Shown here piece by piece: positions 1 to 10,054 of a stretch of 64,000 bases of DNA. The first letter of the stretch is position 1; each line of letters starts with the position of its first letter. Made by a program: the position numbers and the translations under genes. This stretch comes from Rahnella bonaserana (GTDB lineage: Bacteria > Pseudomonadota > Gammaproteobacteria > Enterobacterales > Enterobacteriaceae), in NCBI RefSeq assembly GCF_019049675.1, contig NZ_JAFMOW010000058.1, positions 124,001 through 188,000 on the forward strand. Direction: 5' to 3'. Under the pieces are notes generated by a model. It saw only the letters and a program-made list of their open reading frames with translations, was not told the DNA's origin and did no database searches.

Positions 1-309
1 AGCGATACGTCCATGACCGCCGCCGTTGATGTTTCGAAAGCGGGGATCAGTAAGACTTTTACAACCAAAAATACGTTAATCAGCAATAAGCGCATTGATA
101 TGCAGCTGGTTGATGGTCCTTTCCGCAAACTGACCGGAGGCTGGGATTTCATCGAACTCAGCCCGGAAGCTTGCAAAGTTCAGCTTAGCCTCGATTTCGA
201 ATTTACCAATAAACTGATTGAGTTAGCATTCGGGAAAATCTTTAAAGAACTGGCAGGGAGTATGGTTCAGGCGTTCACGCTGCGCGCAAAAGAGGTCTAC
301 AGTGTCTGA
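1..309 (+). CDS. ratA: RatA, START-domain ribosome-association toxin / coenzyme Q-binding protein (5' end missing)
   Basis: The reading frame is open from base 1, so the gene starts before the window; about 100 C-terminal codons of the usual ~145-158 are present. The C-terminal half matches E. coli RatA (YfjG), including a GGW segment, [13 protein letters not shown] and a final AKEVYS. The family has a START/SRPBCC fold. In E. coli RatA was reported to block 70S assembly and to be related to Coq10-type ubiquinone-binding proteins. The next gene, ratB, overlaps its 3' end by 8 bases, the normal ratAB arrangement. Which of the two proposed roles applies here cannot be read from the sequence. 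Confidence 0.95.
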   Translation, partial: SDTSMTAAVDVSKAGISKTFTTKNTLISNKRIDMQLVDGPFRKLTGGWDFIELSPEACKVQLSLDFEFTNKLIELAFGKIFKELAGSMVQAFTLRAKEVYSV

Positions 310-586
310 GATCTGCGTTGAAGTGGTTTATGCACTGCCGGAGCGTCAGTATCTGCGCACGGTAAAACTGCAAGAAGGGAGCAGCGTGGAGCAGGCAGTT
401 AAGGCTTCCGGTTTGCTTGAGTTACGCAGTGATATCGATTTAAAACAGAATAAGTTGGGTATCTACAGCCGGCCGGTGAAACTTGCCGATACGGTGAATG
501 ACGGAGATCGTGTCGAGATTTACCGGCCATTAATTGCTGACCCGAAAGAGTTGCGGCGGATACGCGCCGAACGTTCTAAAAAATAA
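302..586 (+). CDS. ratB: RatB/RnfH family protein (UPF0125)
   Basis: A 94-residue beta-grasp (ubiquitin-like) protein, closely similar to E. coli RatB/YfjF (also called RnfH), with the conserved VEVVYALPE start and [20 protein letters not shown] end. It starts with GTG inside the last codons of ratA, so the two are probably translationally coupled. The biochemical role is not established; partnership with RatA is inferred from constant adjacency. It ends directly in a strong terminator shared with the converging bamE. Confidence 0.93.
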   Translation: MSEICVEVVYALPERQYLRTVKLQEGSSVEQAVKASGLLELRSDIDLKQNKLGIYSRPVKLADTVNDGDRVEIYRPLIADPKELRRIRAERSKK

Positions 587-611
587 GGCGCCTCAGGCGC
601 CTTATTTTTTT
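582..611. terminator. Bidirectional intrinsic terminator between ratB and bamE
   Basis: A perfect 11-bp stem (AATAAGGCGCC, 582-592, with its complement at 596-606), a 3-base loop, and T-runs on both strands. It overlaps the ratB stop codon. Confidence 0.9.
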
Positions 612-663
612 ACCCTGAAAGATGATTTTTGGTGTTCACCAGAGACCATCACACCGGGGCGAT

Positions 664-1014
664 TTACTTTTGATCGCTCAACTTCGGTTTGTTGTCGATA
701 TTTGTCAGTTCACCCGCCTGGTTGAAGGTCAGCGTCAATGTTTGCTGTGTTATACCTTCGTGGCCTGGCTCCTGACGGAACACGTAATACCAAACATCAC
801 TGCCAAACGGGTCGTGCAGCATCGGCGTGCCAAGAACATAAGCAACTTGTTGTTTAGTCATACCGGTATGAATTTTTTGAACATCCGCAGGAGATAAGTA
901 ATTCCCCTGGTTGATATCAGGCCGATAAACCACCTTTTCCAGAGTGGAACAGCCCGCAGTAAGCATTACAAGAGCTACAGCGGCGGCAGTTAGCGTTTTA
1001 CAGCGCATAGTCAT
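664..1014 (-). CDS. bamE: BamE (SmpA), outer-membrane assembly lipoprotein
   Basis: A small outer-membrane lipoprotein of the Bam complex, which folds beta-barrel proteins; BamE stabilises BamA-BamD contacts and binds phosphatidylglycerol. The sequence has a signal peptide ending in the lipobox LTAGC, then [11 protein letters not shown] and TLTLTFN, as in E. coli BamE (113 aa). Two in-frame ATGs lie 6 bases apart; the upstream one (1014) is better placed behind AAAGGA, while E. coli starts at the equivalent of the second (1008). It is transcribed alone and converges with ratB. Confidence 0.95.
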   Translation of the reverse strand: MTMRCKTLTAAAVALVMLTAGCSTLEKVVYRPDINQGNYLSPADVQKIHTGMTKQQVAYVLGTPMLHDPFGSDVWYYVFRQEPGHEGITQQTLTLTFNQAGELTNIDNKPKLSDQK

Positions 1015-1120
1015 TACATTCCTTTAGGGCATAAGATGCCGATGATAATAGACCTTTCATCAGTTTGAAACCTTTGCGGGGCACCTGTATGACCGCTTAA
1101 ATGTAAAAAAGTTGAGCTTT

Positions 1121-2782
1121 TTACGCAGCGAGCAGCTCTTTTGCATTGGCCAGCGTGTTTCGGGTGACTTCACTTCCGCCCAGCAGACGCGCCAGTTCCT
1201 GCAAACGCGCCTTTTTATCAAGCCGGTTCATTTGCGTTTCTGTCACTTCGCCGTCGGTTTCTTTGCTGACAAAATAATGCTGATGTCCGCAACCTGCAAC
1301 CTGAGGTAGGTGAGTAACGCACATAACTTGCGTTGATTCACCCAACTGGCGCAGCAACCGGCCAACAATGGCTGCAGTTGGGCCGCTGATGCCGACGTCA
1401 ACTTCATCGAAGATAAGCGCCGGAGTTTCCATTTTTTGCGCCGTAATCACCTGTATTGCCAGCGCAATTCGGGATAGCTCACCACCGGAGGCCACTTTGG
1501 CCAGTGCCTGAAGCGGTTGTCCCGGGTTGGTGGTGACCTGGAATTCAAGACGATCAGCCCCTTCCATGTTCAGATGTTCCGGTTCGAACTGCACCTGAAT
1601 ATTGAATTTACCGTGCGGCATGGAAAGTGCCTGCATGCTTTGGGTGATCAGGTGTGTGAGTTCATCGGCGAAGTACTGACGTTTTTCGTGCAGCTGTTCA
1701 GCAATAGTTACGGCTTGCTGATAATGACGCTGTACCGCTTCGCTCAGTTCTGCCTGATTGGTTTCCTGATCATCCAGTGCCTGTTGTTCTTCAAGCAGCT
1801 GGCGATGCAATTCTGGCAGCTCTTCTGCGCTGACATGATGCTTGCGCGCAAGATTCATCTGGCGGGACAGGCGCTGTTCCAGCTCGTATAAGCGGTTTGG
1901 ATCCATATCCAGACGTTCACTGTAGTGGCGCAGTTCATCGCTGGCTTCGCTGACCTGAATGGAGGCATCGTCGAGCATGACGATCAGATCGTTCATTCTG
2001 CTGTCGAGCTCAGCAAGTTCAGTCAGCTGATTACGTGCGGTATAAAGCAAACTTACGATGTTTTGCTCTTCGCCATCGGCCAGAAGATACAGCGCGCTTT
2101 GGCTTAGTGAAAGCAGTTGCCCGCTGTTTGCCAGACGTTTGTATTCTTCATCGATTTGTTCGTACTCACCTGCCTGAGGAGCGAATTCGTTCAGTTCTTT
2201 CAACTGATACTGCAACAACTGGCGGCGCGACTCGCGCTCGCTGACTTGCTGCTGATATTGCGCCAGCTGCCGGCAGCTCTGATGCCAGTTTTGGTAAGCT
2301 TTACGCATTTCAGCCAACAGCAAGGGCTGATCAGAATAAGCATCGAGCAGATCTTTCTGATGCTCAGGTTTGAGCAGAAGCTGATGGGCGTGTTGTCCAT
2401 GTATTTGGATCAGGTGCTGACCCAGTTCACGAAGCTGTGAAAGCGGAACGGGTGTACCGTTGATAAACCCGCGGGAACGGCCATCGCTGCTGATAGTGCG
2501 ACGCAGGAGACAATCCAGCCCTTCGTCAAGCTGGTTTTCCGCCAGCCAGTGTTTTGCGGAAGGTGTATCAGCCAGCGTGAAACGCGCACAGATATCTGCA
2601 CGACTGGCCCCCAGACGCACCATGCTGCCGTCTGCGCGACTGCCAAGGCAAAGCCCGAGCGCATCGATAGCGATGGACTTACCGGCACCGGTTTCACCGG
2701 TGATTGCCGTCATACCGGCATGAAAATCGATTTCTAATTCGCGGACAATGGCAAAGTTACTGATGGTTAATTGCGCCAGCAT
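1121..2782 (-). CDS. recN: RecN, SMC-like DNA double-strand-break repair ATPase
   Basis: A 553-residue cytoplasmic SMC-family protein acting in RecA-dependent double-strand break repair. The Walker A GETGAGKS is at residues 29-36, a long coiled coil fills the middle, and the C-terminal part has the signature SGGELSR and Walker B LIFDEVD. It matches E. coli RecN nearly end to end. An in-frame ATG exists 18 bases upstream (2800), but it lies inside a LexA box. The ATG at 2782 follows a GGAAGG Shine-Dalgarno and gives the family N-terminus ([12 protein letters not shown]), so it is chosen. The gene is strongly SOS-regulated (see the LexA boxes). Confidence 0.97.
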   Translation of the reverse strand: MLAQLTISNFAIVRELEIDFHAGMTAITGETGAGKSIAIDALGLCLGSRADGSMVRLGASRADICARFTLADTPSAKHWLAENQLDEGLDCLLRRTISSDGRSRGFINGTPVPLSQLRELGQHLIQIHGQHAHQLLLKPEHQKDLLDAYSDQPLLLAEMRKAYQNWHQSCRQLAQYQQQVSERESRRQLLQYQLKELNEFAPQAGEYEQIDEEYKRLANSGQLLSLSQSALYLLADGEEQNIVSLLYTARNQLTELAELDSRMNDLIVMLDDASIQVSEASDELRHYSERLDMDPNRLYELEQRLSRQMNLARKHHVSAEELPELHRQLLEEQQALDDQETNQAELSEAVQRHYQQAVTIAEQLHEKRQYFADELTHLITQSMQALSMPHGKFNIQVQFEPEHLNMEGADRLEFQVTTNPGQPLQALAKVASGGELSRIALAIQVITAQKMETPALIFDEVDVGISGPTAAIVGRLLRQLGESTQVMCVTHLPQVAGCGHQHYFVSKETDGEVTETQMNRLDKKARLQELARLLGGSEVTRNTLANAKELLAA

Positions 2783-2792
2783 GATCACCTTC

Positions 2793-2848
2793 CTGTACAT
2801 AACAACAGACCTGTAATTACATACAGTATAAACTGGTTTTATATACAG
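2793..2848 (-). promoter_or_regulatory. Three LexA (SOS) boxes and recN promoter
   Basis: Three CTG-N10-CAG palindromes lie in series: 2793-2808, 2811-2826 and 2833-2848 (on the recN strand CTGTTGTTATGTACAG, CTGTATGTAATTACAG and CTGTATATAAAACCAG). The distal two overlap a likely promoter (-35 TTTACT, -10 TATACT on the minus strand), so LexA would block polymerase. E. coli recN is likewise controlled by multiple LexA boxes and is induced early and strongly. Confidence 0.9.
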
Positions 2849-2878
2849 TAAAGGGGCTGGCGAATTATTTTTATCAGA

Positions 2879-3757
2879 TTAGAACAGTTTTTTGGACCAC
2901 CCGAGTTTTGTGCTTAATGTATTGAAATAACTGTAGTCTTTCGGATGGATCAGATTCAGATGGAAGTCGCTGCGGCGGATAACCACTTCTTCACCCGGCT
3001 GGATCGGCAGGGCAATCTGGCTGTCACAGCTGATTTCCAGGTCATTACTCATGTGTGAGAACCGCAAACAAATCGTACTGCTGCTGTTAATGACCAGCGG
3101 GCGCGCAGAAAGTGTGTGCGGGAACATCGGCACCAGCGCGATAGCTTCTAATGTCGGCGTCAGGATTGGACCGCCGCCAGATAACGAATACGCGGTTGAG
3201 CCGGTTGGTGTCGAAATAATCAGACCGTCGGAACGCTGGGAGAAAGCGAATTTGTCGTCAATATAGACTTCAAATTCAATCATGTGCGCGACTTTCCCCG
3301 GATGAAGGACGACTTCATTGATGGCGGTGCTTACACGACATTGCTGGTCTTTGCAGCGTACCATCGCCTCCAGCAGGAAACGTTGTTCGCTGATGTATTC
3401 GCCTTGCAGAACGTCATCGAGTTGCTGCAAAGCGTTATCAGGATCCAGATCGGTCAGAAAACCGAGGTTGCCACGGTTGATGCCGATGACTTTGATGTCA
3501 TAGCGTGCCAGAACGCGTGCGGCGCCCAGCATGTTACCGTCGCCGCCGACAACAACGGCCAAATCAGCCAGTTTGCCGATTTCTGCCAGACTGCCTGTGG
3601 TGGCATCTTCCAGTGCTAAATCTTGCGCCACCTGTCGCTCAACAATAACCTGATAACCTTTTGAGATTAACCAGTGGTAAAGCATTTCATGGGTGGCAAG
3701 TGCCGAAGGATGGCGAGGGTGTCCGACAATCCCAATGCACTCAAATTTTTTATTCAT
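2879..3757 (-). CDS. nadK: NAD kinase
   Basis: ATP-dependent NAD kinase making NADP. It has 292 residues, identical in length to E. coli NadK. The diagnostic GGDGN is at residues 71-75, followed by the [10 protein letters not shown] and [15 protein letters not shown] segments that bind NAD and ATP. It lies between recN and grpE in the standard enterobacterial order, divergent from grpE. Confidence 0.97.
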   Translation of the reverse strand: MNKKFECIGIVGHPRHPSALATHEMLYHWLISKGYQVIVERQVAQDLALEDATTGSLAEIGKLADLAVVVGGDGNMLGAARVLARYDIKVIGINRGNLGFLTDLDPDNALQQLDDVLQGEYISEQRFLLEAMVRCKDQQCRVSTAINEVVLHPGKVAHMIEFEVYIDDKFAFSQRSDGLIISTPTGSTAYSLSGGGPILTPTLEAIALVPMFPHTLSARPLVINSSSTICLRFSHMSNDLEISCDSQIALPIQPGEEVVIRRSDFHLNLIHPKDYSYFNTLSTKLGWSKKLF

Positions 3758-3824
3758 CGCTGTGGTTATCCTCAGCAGGTTGTGATGACTCCTGCATTAT
3801 GACCGGTTTCATTAAAAACCAAAC

Positions 3825-3853
3825 CTTGAAACCCCGGTTTTGATCCCCATAAT
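3825..3853 (+). promoter_or_regulatory. Sigma-32 heat-shock promoter of grpE
   Basis: CTTGAAA (3825-3831), a 13-base spacer, then CCCCATAAT (3845-3853). This is almost the consensus for RpoH promoters and sits about 40 bases upstream of the grpE start. Confidence 0.88.
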
Positions 3854-3894
3854 AAGCCAAGTAGCAAGATTAATGCTAAAACGCGGAGAGATTC

Positions 3895-4482
3895 ATGAGT
3901 AGTAAAGAACATAAGACACCTGACGAGCAAGTCTCTGAAGAACTGAATCAGGAACAAGAGCTGCAAGCGGAAGCGGAAACCCAGGCGGCAGATGTCGTTG
4001 ACCCGCGCGATGAACGTATTGCTGAATTGGAAGCACAGCTGAAAGAACTCCAGCAGCGTGAGCGTGACAGCCTGTTGCGTGCGAAAGCGGAAGTGGAAAA
4101 CATCCGTCGTCGTACCGAACTGGATATCGAGAAAGCACATAAATTCGCTCTGGAGAAATTCTCCGGTGAGCTGCTGCCTGTTATCGATAATCTGGAACGT
4201 GCTTTGGATCTGGCTGATAAATCCAATTCAGAACTGGCAGGTTTGATTGAAGGCGTCGAGCTGACCCTGAAATCTCTGCTGGATGCCGTGCGTAAGTTCG
4301 GTATGGAAGTCGTGGGCGACATCCACGTGCCTTTCAATCCGGAACTGCACCAGGCGATGACGATGATGGAATCCGAAGAGCTGGAACCTAATCACGTGAT
4401 GATGGTGATGCAGAAAGGTTATACGCTGAATGGCCGTCTGTTACGCCCGGCAATGGTTGCGGTTTCCAAAGCCAAAGCCTAA
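3895..4482 (+). CDS. grpE: GrpE, DnaK nucleotide-exchange factor
   Basis: A 195-residue homodimeric cochaperone that releases ADP from DnaK. The acidic N-terminus and long helix (coiled coil around residues 40-90, with RVENIRRR-like [10 protein letters not shown]) are followed by the beta-domain containing the FNPELHQAM and GRLLRPAMV segments. The start is the ATG at 3895 after GGAGAG. The heat-shock promoter upstream and the terminator downstream make it monocistronic. Confidence 0.97.
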   Translation: MSSKEHKTPDEQVSEELNQEQELQAEAETQAADVVDPRDERIAELEAQLKELQQRERDSLLRAKAEVENIRRRTELDIEKAHKFALEKFSGELLPVIDNLERALDLADKSNSELAGLIEGVELTLKSLLDAVRKFGMEVVGDIHVPFNPELHQAMTMMESEELEPNHVMMVMQKGYTLNGRLLRPAMVAVSKAKA

Positions 4483-4510
4483 TTCTGTTTTTAGCAGACT
4501 GATAAAACAA

Positions 4511-4540
4511 AAGAGGCACCTTCGCGGGTGCCTCTTTTTT
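4511..4540. terminator. Intrinsic terminator shared by grpE and ung
   Basis: AAGAGGCACC (4511-4520) pairs perfectly with 4527-4536 around a 6-base loop; T-run to 4540. The last bases overlap the ung stop codon on the other strand. Confidence 0.88.
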
Positions 4541-5225
4541 ATGCCTGTTCGGGTAATACAGGCACCCAGTCAATGGGTGCCAATCCCTGTTGTTCCAGTA
4601 AGGCATTCGCCTGCGAGAAGTGTTTACATCCGAGGAAACCGCGATGTGCTGAAAGCGGAGAAGGGTGCGGCGCTGTCAAAACATGATGGCGGTGGCGGTC
4701 GATAATATTACCTTTCTTTTGCGCGTGAGAGCCCCACAGCAAAAAGACAATCCCTTCACGATTTTCGTTCAGCGCGGCAATGACTTTGTCGGTAAAGGTT
4801 TCCCAGCCCAGTTTGGCATGTGAATGCGCCTGACCGCCTTCGACGGTCAAAACGGTATTCAGCAACAGCACGCCCTGATCAGCCCAGCTCTGCAAATAGC
4901 CGTGAGCAGGTCTTTCGAAGCCTGGAATATCAGTAGCCAGTTCTTTATACATGTTCACTAAAGATGGTGGGGCAGGGATCCCCGGGCGTACAGAAAAGGA
5001 TAATCCGTGAGCCTGATTGGGGCCATGGTAAGGATCCTGCCCGAGGATCACCACTTTGACGTCTGCCAGCTCGGTGGAGCGGAAGGCATTAAACACATCA
5101 TGCTGCGGAGGATAAATAGTTTTACCGGCCGCGCGTTCTGCCGCGACAAACTTCAATGTATCAACGAAGTAGGGTTGTTCTTTTTCCTGACCAATCACGT
5201 CATGCCAGGTGAGAGTAGTGGACAT
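4539..5225 (-). CDS. ung: Uracil-DNA glycosylase (family 1)
   Basis: Removes uracil from DNA in base-excision repair. With the ATG at 5225 the protein has 228 residues, like E. coli Ung (229). The water-activating motif GQDPYHG is at residues 62-68 (Asp64) and [10 protein letters not shown] carries the catalytic His. The ATG at 5225 is preceded by AAAAGGAGAG. The frame stays open to 5342, but that extension has no family match. Confidence 0.97.
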   Translation of the reverse strand: MSTTLTWHDVIGQEKEQPYFVDTLKFVAAERAAGKTIYPPQHDVFNAFRSTELADVKVVILGQDPYHGPNQAHGLSFSVRPGIPAPPSLVNMYKELATDIPGFERPAHGYLQSWADQGVLLLNTVLTVEGGQAHSHAKLGWETFTDKVIAALNENREGIVFLLWGSHAQKKGNIIDRHRHHVLTAPHPSPLSAHRGFLGCKHFSQANALLEQQGLAPIDWVPVLPEQA

Positions 5226-5443
5226 TGACGCTCTCCTTTTGAAGGTAATTTTAAACTGGCAGTAGCTTACCTGCTCATCCTGTTGAGTGAAACCCGCGTG
5301 AGCTTTTGCTGAGGCATATCTGCAACTTAACGTTCTATGCAAAATTTGTTGATAATTTACAAAAATAATTTAATCAGGTGCCTTGGAAAAATTGATATAA
5401 AACATAAATATGCCGTAGGTCAGAAATACCCACATGGAAAAGA

Positions 5444-5457
5444 TTGATATTTATCAA
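5444..5457 (+). promoter_or_regulatory. FNR site of the grcA promoter, in the ung-grcA gap
   Basis: TTGATATTTATCAA is a perfect FNR palindrome (TTGAT-N4-ATCAA). A TGTTATATC-type -10 near 5479-5484 would place FNR at about -41, the class II activating position, as in E. coli yfiD. A degenerate half-site (TTGAT at 5392-5396) lies about 52 bases further upstream. The rest of the 337-base gap (5226-5562) is AT-rich, and I see no gene in it. Confidence 0.88.
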
Positions 5458-5562
5458 AGAATGCAGGGTGCTCTGCTGTTATATCTGACAACAGGAAATC
5501 AGGTTGTAGTTCGACCTGACATCAATCGATTAACAGTATCGTAGCCAACTTGGAGGCAACAT

Positions 5563-5946
5563 ATGATCACCGGGATCCAAATTACTAAAACCGACAACGA
5601 AGCGCTGAAAAACTCTTTCTGGCTGCTCGACGATGAAAAAGCAGAAGCTCGCTGTGTGTGTGCAAAAGCGGGTTTTGCGGAAGACCAGATTGTAGCTGTA
5701 AGCGATCTTGGCAAGTTTGAATATCGTGAAGTGCCAATGGAAGTTCAGCCTACTGTGCGCGTGGAAGGTGGTCAGCACCTGAACGTTAACGTACTGCGTC
5801 GCGAAACGCTGGAAGATGCGGTTAAACATCCTGAAAAATACCCACAGCTGACTATTCGTGTGTCTGGCTATGCGGTACGTTTCAATTCACTGACTGCTGA
5901 ACAGCAGCGTGATGTGATTACCCGTACTTTCACTGAAAGTCTGTAA
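5563..5946 (+). CDS. grcA: GrcA (YfiD), autonomous glycyl radical cofactor
   Basis: A 127-residue stand-alone glycyl-radical domain that can replace the oxygen-damaged C-terminus of pyruvate formate-lyase PflB. The radical-bearing loop RVSGYAVRF is at residues 99-107, with Gly102 as the radical site, and matches the PflB C-terminus. It starts at the ATG 5563 after GGAGG. The perfect FNR site upstream fits expression under low oxygen. The gene is monocistronic, with its own terminator. Confidence 0.97.
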   Translation: MITGIQITKTDNEALKNSFWLLDDEKAEARCVCAKAGFAEDQIVAVSDLGKFEYREVPMEVQPTVRVEGGQHLNVNVLRRETLEDAVKHPEKYPQLTIRVSGYAVRFNSLTAEQQRDVITRTFTESL

Positions 5947-5988
5947 TCGCTGCCAGGCCTTTCAGGCTCCGCTGATTTACGGATATAA

Positions 5989-6016
5989 AAAAACCGCCTT
6001 TCGGGGCGGTTTTTCT
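5989..6016. terminator. Terminator between grcA and srmB
   Basis: AAAAACCGCC (5989-5998) pairs with GGCGGTTTTT (6005-6014), flanked by A- and T-runs, so it can serve both converging genes. Confidence 0.87.
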
Positions 6017-6041
6017 TTGCATCAAATTAGCCAGTGGCTTC

Positions 6042-7367
6042 TTAAGAAGCGTCTTTTGCCGCGTCAGGTTTAACGCGGCGTTTGCCGACGTTTTTGCTGT
6101 CACGATGGCGAACTTTCACTTTCACCTTCGATTTTTCCTGCGCAGCTTTCTGCTTCTCTTTACGTTTCGCCAGTACTTTCTTCGATGGCTTACCGGTCAC
6201 TTTCTCGCTTGGTGCTTTGGTTTTCGGACGGAATTCGTCCAGCACGCGCGGTTTCAGCGGTTCATTGAGATAACGACCAATTTTACCGAGCAGCAGATGG
6301 TCATGTGCTTCCACGAAGGAAATCGCGGTACCTTTGCGGCCAGCACGACCGGTACGGCCGATGCGGTGCAGATAGATATCAGCGGTCAGTGGCAGGTCAA
6401 AGTTGAAGACGTGGCTGATGTCGTTGATATCCAGACCGCGCGCGGCGATGTCGGTGGCAACCAGCACGTTAACGCGATCTTCGACCATACGTTTAACCGC
6501 TTCGGTACGCTTAACCTGCACCATTTCGCCTTCGAGATAGCAGGAATTAATTCCTGCCTCGCGCAACCAGGCTACCAGCTCATGTACACGCTCGCGCTTA
6601 CGCACGAAGATCACCGATTTAGTGACGTCTTCCTGCTTCAGCAAATGGATCAGCATCTGGGTCTTATGCGCCAGGTCATCGGCACGGTAATACCATTGCA
6701 GGATTTTTTTGCGTTCGCGGCGTGATGGGTCGGCTTCGATTTCTACCGGCTCAGTCAGAATGCGCTCTGCAAATTCACGGATGGCTTCCCCTTCCAGCGT
6801 TGCGGAGAACAACAACGTCTGTTTGCGCCAGCGTGCTTCGGCAGAAATTGTTTCGATGTCCTGAGCAAAACCCATATCCAGCATGCGGTCGGCTTCGTCG
6901 AGGATCAACGTTTCGATTGCGCGGCAGTCGAAGTTTTCTTCTTTAATGTATTGCAGCAAACGACCCGTTGTCGCGACAACAATATCCTGGTTTTCGCTGA
7001 ACACTTCGGCATGGTTCATATACGCCACACCGCCGGTGATAGTCGCGATATCCAGTTCGGTATGTTTGGCTAACTCACGCGCCTGTTCAGCAACCTGCAT
7101 GGCAAGTTCACGGGTTGGCGTGAGGATCAGAATTCGTGGCGGACCAGATTTCTTACGCGGGAAATCCAGCAAATGCTGCAATGCAGGCAGCAGGAATGCC
7201 GCTGTTTTGCCGGTGCCGGTAGGAGCCGAACCCAACACATCGCGTCCGTCCATTGCTGGCGGAATGGCCTCTGCCTGAATGACAGTAGGACGGCTATAGC
7301 CTTTGTCGCCAAGGGCTTCAATCAGGCGTTCATCGAGTTCGAGTTCGGAAAAAGTGGTTACAGTCAT
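6042..7367 (-). CDS. srmB: SrmB, DEAD-box RNA helicase for 50S assembly
   Basis: A 441-residue ATP-dependent RNA helicase acting early in large-subunit assembly. Motif I GSAPTGTGKTA is near residue 47, DEAD at 157-160, SAT, and HRIGRTGR in the second RecA domain. A Lys/Arg-rich tail (about residues 390-441) is typical for rRNA contact. It is divergent from trmN, as in E. coli. Confidence 0.95.
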   Translation of the reverse strand: MTVTTFSELELDERLIEALGDKGYSRPTVIQAEAIPPAMDGRDVLGSAPTGTGKTAAFLLPALQHLLDFPRKKSGPPRILILTPTRELAMQVAEQARELAKHTELDIATITGGVAYMNHAEVFSENQDIVVATTGRLLQYIKEENFDCRAIETLILDEADRMLDMGFAQDIETISAEARWRKQTLLFSATLEGEAIREFAERILTEPVEIEADPSRRERKKILQWYYRADDLAHKTQMLIHLLKQEDVTKSVIFVRKRERVHELVAWLREAGINSCYLEGEMVQVKRTEAVKRMVEDRVNVLVATDIAARGLDINDISHVFNFDLPLTADIYLHRIGRTGRAGRKGTAISFVEAHDHLLLGKIGRYLNEPLKPRVLDEFRPKTKAPSEKVTGKPSKKVLAKRKEKQKAAQEKSKVKVKVRHRDSKNVGKRRVKPDAAKDAS

Positions 7368-7523
7368 GGTCTACCTCTACTTGGGGCGCCGATTATAGAC
7401 GTGTTAGACGCGATCTTCACCTATTTAAGCGGATTACGTGGCTTTTACTCTGCTTCTCTTTGCCCTATGCTACGACAGTTTTCGTTCCCGGCCCTGCTGG
7501 CTGGCGTTATTACGGTGAAATGA

Positions 7524-8270
7524 GTGACAAAAGAAGTCAGTTCCGCACAGCCTTTACGGCGTAATGGATTTACCTTTAAACAGTTTTTTGTCGCGCACGA
7601 CCGTTGCGCGATGAAAGTCGGCACTGACGGTGTTCTGTTGGGTGCGACTGCGCCGGTCAGTCAGGCACGGCGTGTCCTTGATATTGGCTGTGGCAGCGGT
7701 CTGATTGCGATGATGCTGGCACAGCGCAGCGAATCTCATACTTTTATCGATGCCGTAGAACTGGAACCAGCGGCTGCCGGACAGGCAGCTGAAAACTTCC
7801 GTGAATCTGTCTGGGCGCAAAGATTGTCAGTCCATGCGCAGGATATTAATGAGTACGCGCAAAAACATCCTGCTCAGTATGATCTGATTGTCAGCAATCC
7901 GCCTTATTTTGAATCGGCCGTTGCCTGCCGTGATGAAGCCCGTAATGCGGCCCGTTACACAGAAACTCTGACACATGAGGCATTACTGGAATGTGCGCAA
8001 AAGCTGATCGCGCCGGAAGGGCTGTTCAGCGTTGTTCTGCCTTATGACATCGGTCTGGCGTTTGAAGCTCTGGCTCACCAGAAAGGTTGGTTCAGTGCGT
8101 GGCGAATGGCGGTCCGCGATCGGCCGGGTAAACCGCTTAACCGTTTACTGCTGACATTATCAAGACAATCTGTTGAACGGACAGATGAGGAACTGGCGCT
8201 GCGAAAAGCGGAAGGCGTTTACAGTGAAGAATTTTGTGCGCTGATCACTGATTTTTATCTGAACTATTAA
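7524..8270 (+). CDS. trmN: TrmN (YfiC), tRNA1(Val) A37 N6-methyltransferase
   Basis: A 248-residue SAM-dependent enzyme that methylates N6 of A37 in tRNA1(Val). The SAM loop DIGCGSG is at residues 53-59 and the adenine-N6 catalytic motif NPPY at 125-128. The initiator is a GTG at 7524 giving MTKEVSSAQ. It converges on nadB across a hairpin-rich spacer. Confidence 0.92.
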   Translation: MTKEVSSAQPLRRNGFTFKQFFVAHDRCAMKVGTDGVLLGATAPVSQARRVLDIGCGSGLIAMMLAQRSESHTFIDAVELEPAAAGQAAENFRESVWAQRLSVHAQDINEYAQKHPAQYDLIVSNPPYFESAVACRDEARNAARYTETLTHEALLECAQKLIAPEGLFSVVLPYDIGLAFEALAHQKGWFSAWRMAVRDRPGKPLNRLLLTLSRQSVERTDEELALRKAEGVYSEEFCALITDFYLNY

Positions 8271-8275
8271 TGAGG

Positions 8276-8341
8276 TGAAGCAAACGGAGTGAAGCATTCG
8301 AAAAGTGCGATCCTTCGCACTCTCCCGATGCTTTTGCTTCA
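8276..8341. repeat. Nested imperfect palindrome between trmN and nadB
   Basis: Three nested complementary arms: TGAAGCAA (8276-8283) with 8334-8341, AAGCAT (8292-8297) with 8328-8333, and AGTGCGA (8304-8310) with 8315-8321. It could fold on either strand and may serve as a bidirectional terminator, although the T-run is short. I do not recognise a named repeat family. Confidence 0.5.
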
Positions 8342-8360
8342 AATACTCTTGCTACACATT

Positions 8361-9962
8361 CTATGGCTGCAAAATCGTGGGCTGCGGGTTTTCCTGTAAA
8401 TCCGGATAATCGAGCGTGAAATGCAGGCCGCGACTTTCTTTGCGCTCCAGCGCGCTGCGAACGATAAGTTCCGCCACCAGTACCAGATTTCTCAATTCCA
8501 GCAGATTATTGGAAATACGGAAGTTGGCGTAGTACTCGTCAATTTCCTGTTGCAGCGTCATGATGCGGCGCAGCGCGCGCTCAAGACGTTTCGTTGTGCG
8601 CACAATCCCAACGTAGTCCCACATAAACAGGCGCAACTCATGCCAGTTATGCTGAATGACAACCTGCTCATCGGAATTGTCCACCCGGCTTTCATCCCAC
8701 TGCGGAATGTTTTTCGCCAGTTTGGCATGAGGCAAACGCTTAATAATGTCTTCCGCTGCAGACCAGCCATACACCACGCATTCCAGCAGTGAGTTAGAAG
8801 CCAGACGGTTAGCGCCATGCAGACCGGTATAGCTGACTTCGCCTATGGCATACAAACCGTCGAGATCGGTGCGCCCATGCTGATCAACCATCACACCGCC
8901 GCAGGTGTAATGCGCAGCCGGCACAATCGGGATGGGTTGTGTGGTCAGATCGATGCCCAGCGATTGCAGCTTTTCATCAATCATCGGAAAATGATGCTTA
9001 ATGAATTCCGGCGGCCGATGGCTGATATCGAGATACATGCAGTCCGCGCCGAGACGTTTCATTTCATGGTCAATAGCTCGCGCAACGACATCACGCGGAG
9101 CCAGTTCGCCTCGTTCATCGAAATCCGGCATAAAGCGGGTGCCATCGGGACGTTTGAGCAGGGCGCCTTCGCCACGCAAGGCTTCGGTCAGCAGGAAGTT
9201 ACGCGCCTGAGGATGATAAAGGCAGGTCGGGTGGAACTGATTGAATTCCAGATTGGCAACACGACAACCGGCACGCCACGCCATGGCGACGCCATCGCCG
9301 GAAGAGATATCCGGGTTGGTGGTGTACTGATACACCTTAGCAGCACCGCCTGTGGCCAGAACCACGGCTTTGGCGCGCAGTGTTTCAACATGCTCTTTAT
9401 CGCGGTTCCAGACATAGGCGCCAACGACGCGCTGCGTGCCCGGTAATCCGAGTTTGCTTGAGGTAATTAAATCAACGGCATTATAGCGTTCTTTCACGCA
9501 AATATTGGCGTGTGCCCTTGCTTTCCCCACCAGCGTAGTCTCTACTTCTTTACCTGTAGCATCAGCAGCATGCAGGATCCTACGGTGGCTGTGACCCCCT
9601 TCGCGTGTCAGATGATAACGCTCTTCTGAACTCGCGTTGGTTTCGGTATCAAACAGGACGCCCTGGTCGATCAACCACTGCACACAATGACGTGCGTTAC
9701 TGGCGATAAATTCAACAGCTTCTTTATCGCATAAGCCTGCGCCGGCAATTAATGTGTCATCAACATGTGAGGCAATGCTGTCTGCTTCGTCGAAAACGGC
9801 GGCAATCCCGCCCTGGGCGTAAAATGTAGAGCCTTCGTTGAGAGGGCCTTTACTGAGAACAGTGACGTGACAGTGGTCTGCAAGTCGCAAAGCCAAAGAA
9901 AGGCCCGCAGCGCCACTTCCGATTATCAATACATCGCTAACAAATTCAGATGAAGGTTGCAT
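8361..9962 (-). CDS. nadB: L-aspartate oxidase
   Basis: A FAD enzyme oxidising L-aspartate to iminoaspartate, the first step of de novo NAD synthesis. The dinucleotide motif GSGAAG is near residue 15, followed by [12 protein letters not shown], the [10 protein letters not shown] active-site segment and NSLLEC. The ATG at 9962 gives 533 residues, the family length. An ATG 36 bases upstream (9998) has a better GGAGG upstream and would add 12 residues, so the start is not fully decided. It is divergent from the rpoE operon. Confidence 0.94.
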   Translation of the reverse strand: MQPSSEFVSDVLIIGSGAAGLSLALRLADHCHVTVLSKGPLNEGSTFYAQGGIAAVFDEADSIASHVDDTLIAGAGLCDKEAVEFIASNARHCVQWLIDQGVLFDTETNASSEERYHLTREGGHSHRRILHAADATGKEVETTLVGKARAHANICVKERYNAVDLITSSKLGLPGTQRVVGAYVWNRDKEHVETLRAKAVVLATGGAAKVYQYTTNPDISSGDGVAMAWRAGCRVANLEFNQFHPTCLYHPQARNFLLTEALRGEGALLKRPDGTRFMPDFDERGELAPRDVVARAIDHEMKRLGADCMYLDISHRPPEFIKHHFPMIDEKLQSLGIDLTTQPIPIVPAAHYTCGGVMVDQHGRTDLDGLYAIGEVSYTGLHGANRLASNSLLECVVYGWSAAEDIIKRLPHAKLAKNIPQWDESRVDNSDEQVVIQHNWHELRLFMWDYVGIVRTTKRLERALRRIMTLQQEIDEYYANFRISNNLLELRNLVLVAELIVRSALERKESRGLHFTLDYPDLQENPQPTILQP

Positions 9963-10054
9963 AACGTATGATGTTTGCAGAAGAAGAGGGAAATTCATGT
10001 TAGCCTAAACCTCCGTGCAAAAGCCACGGGCTTAAGGCTTCAATAGAAAAAACA

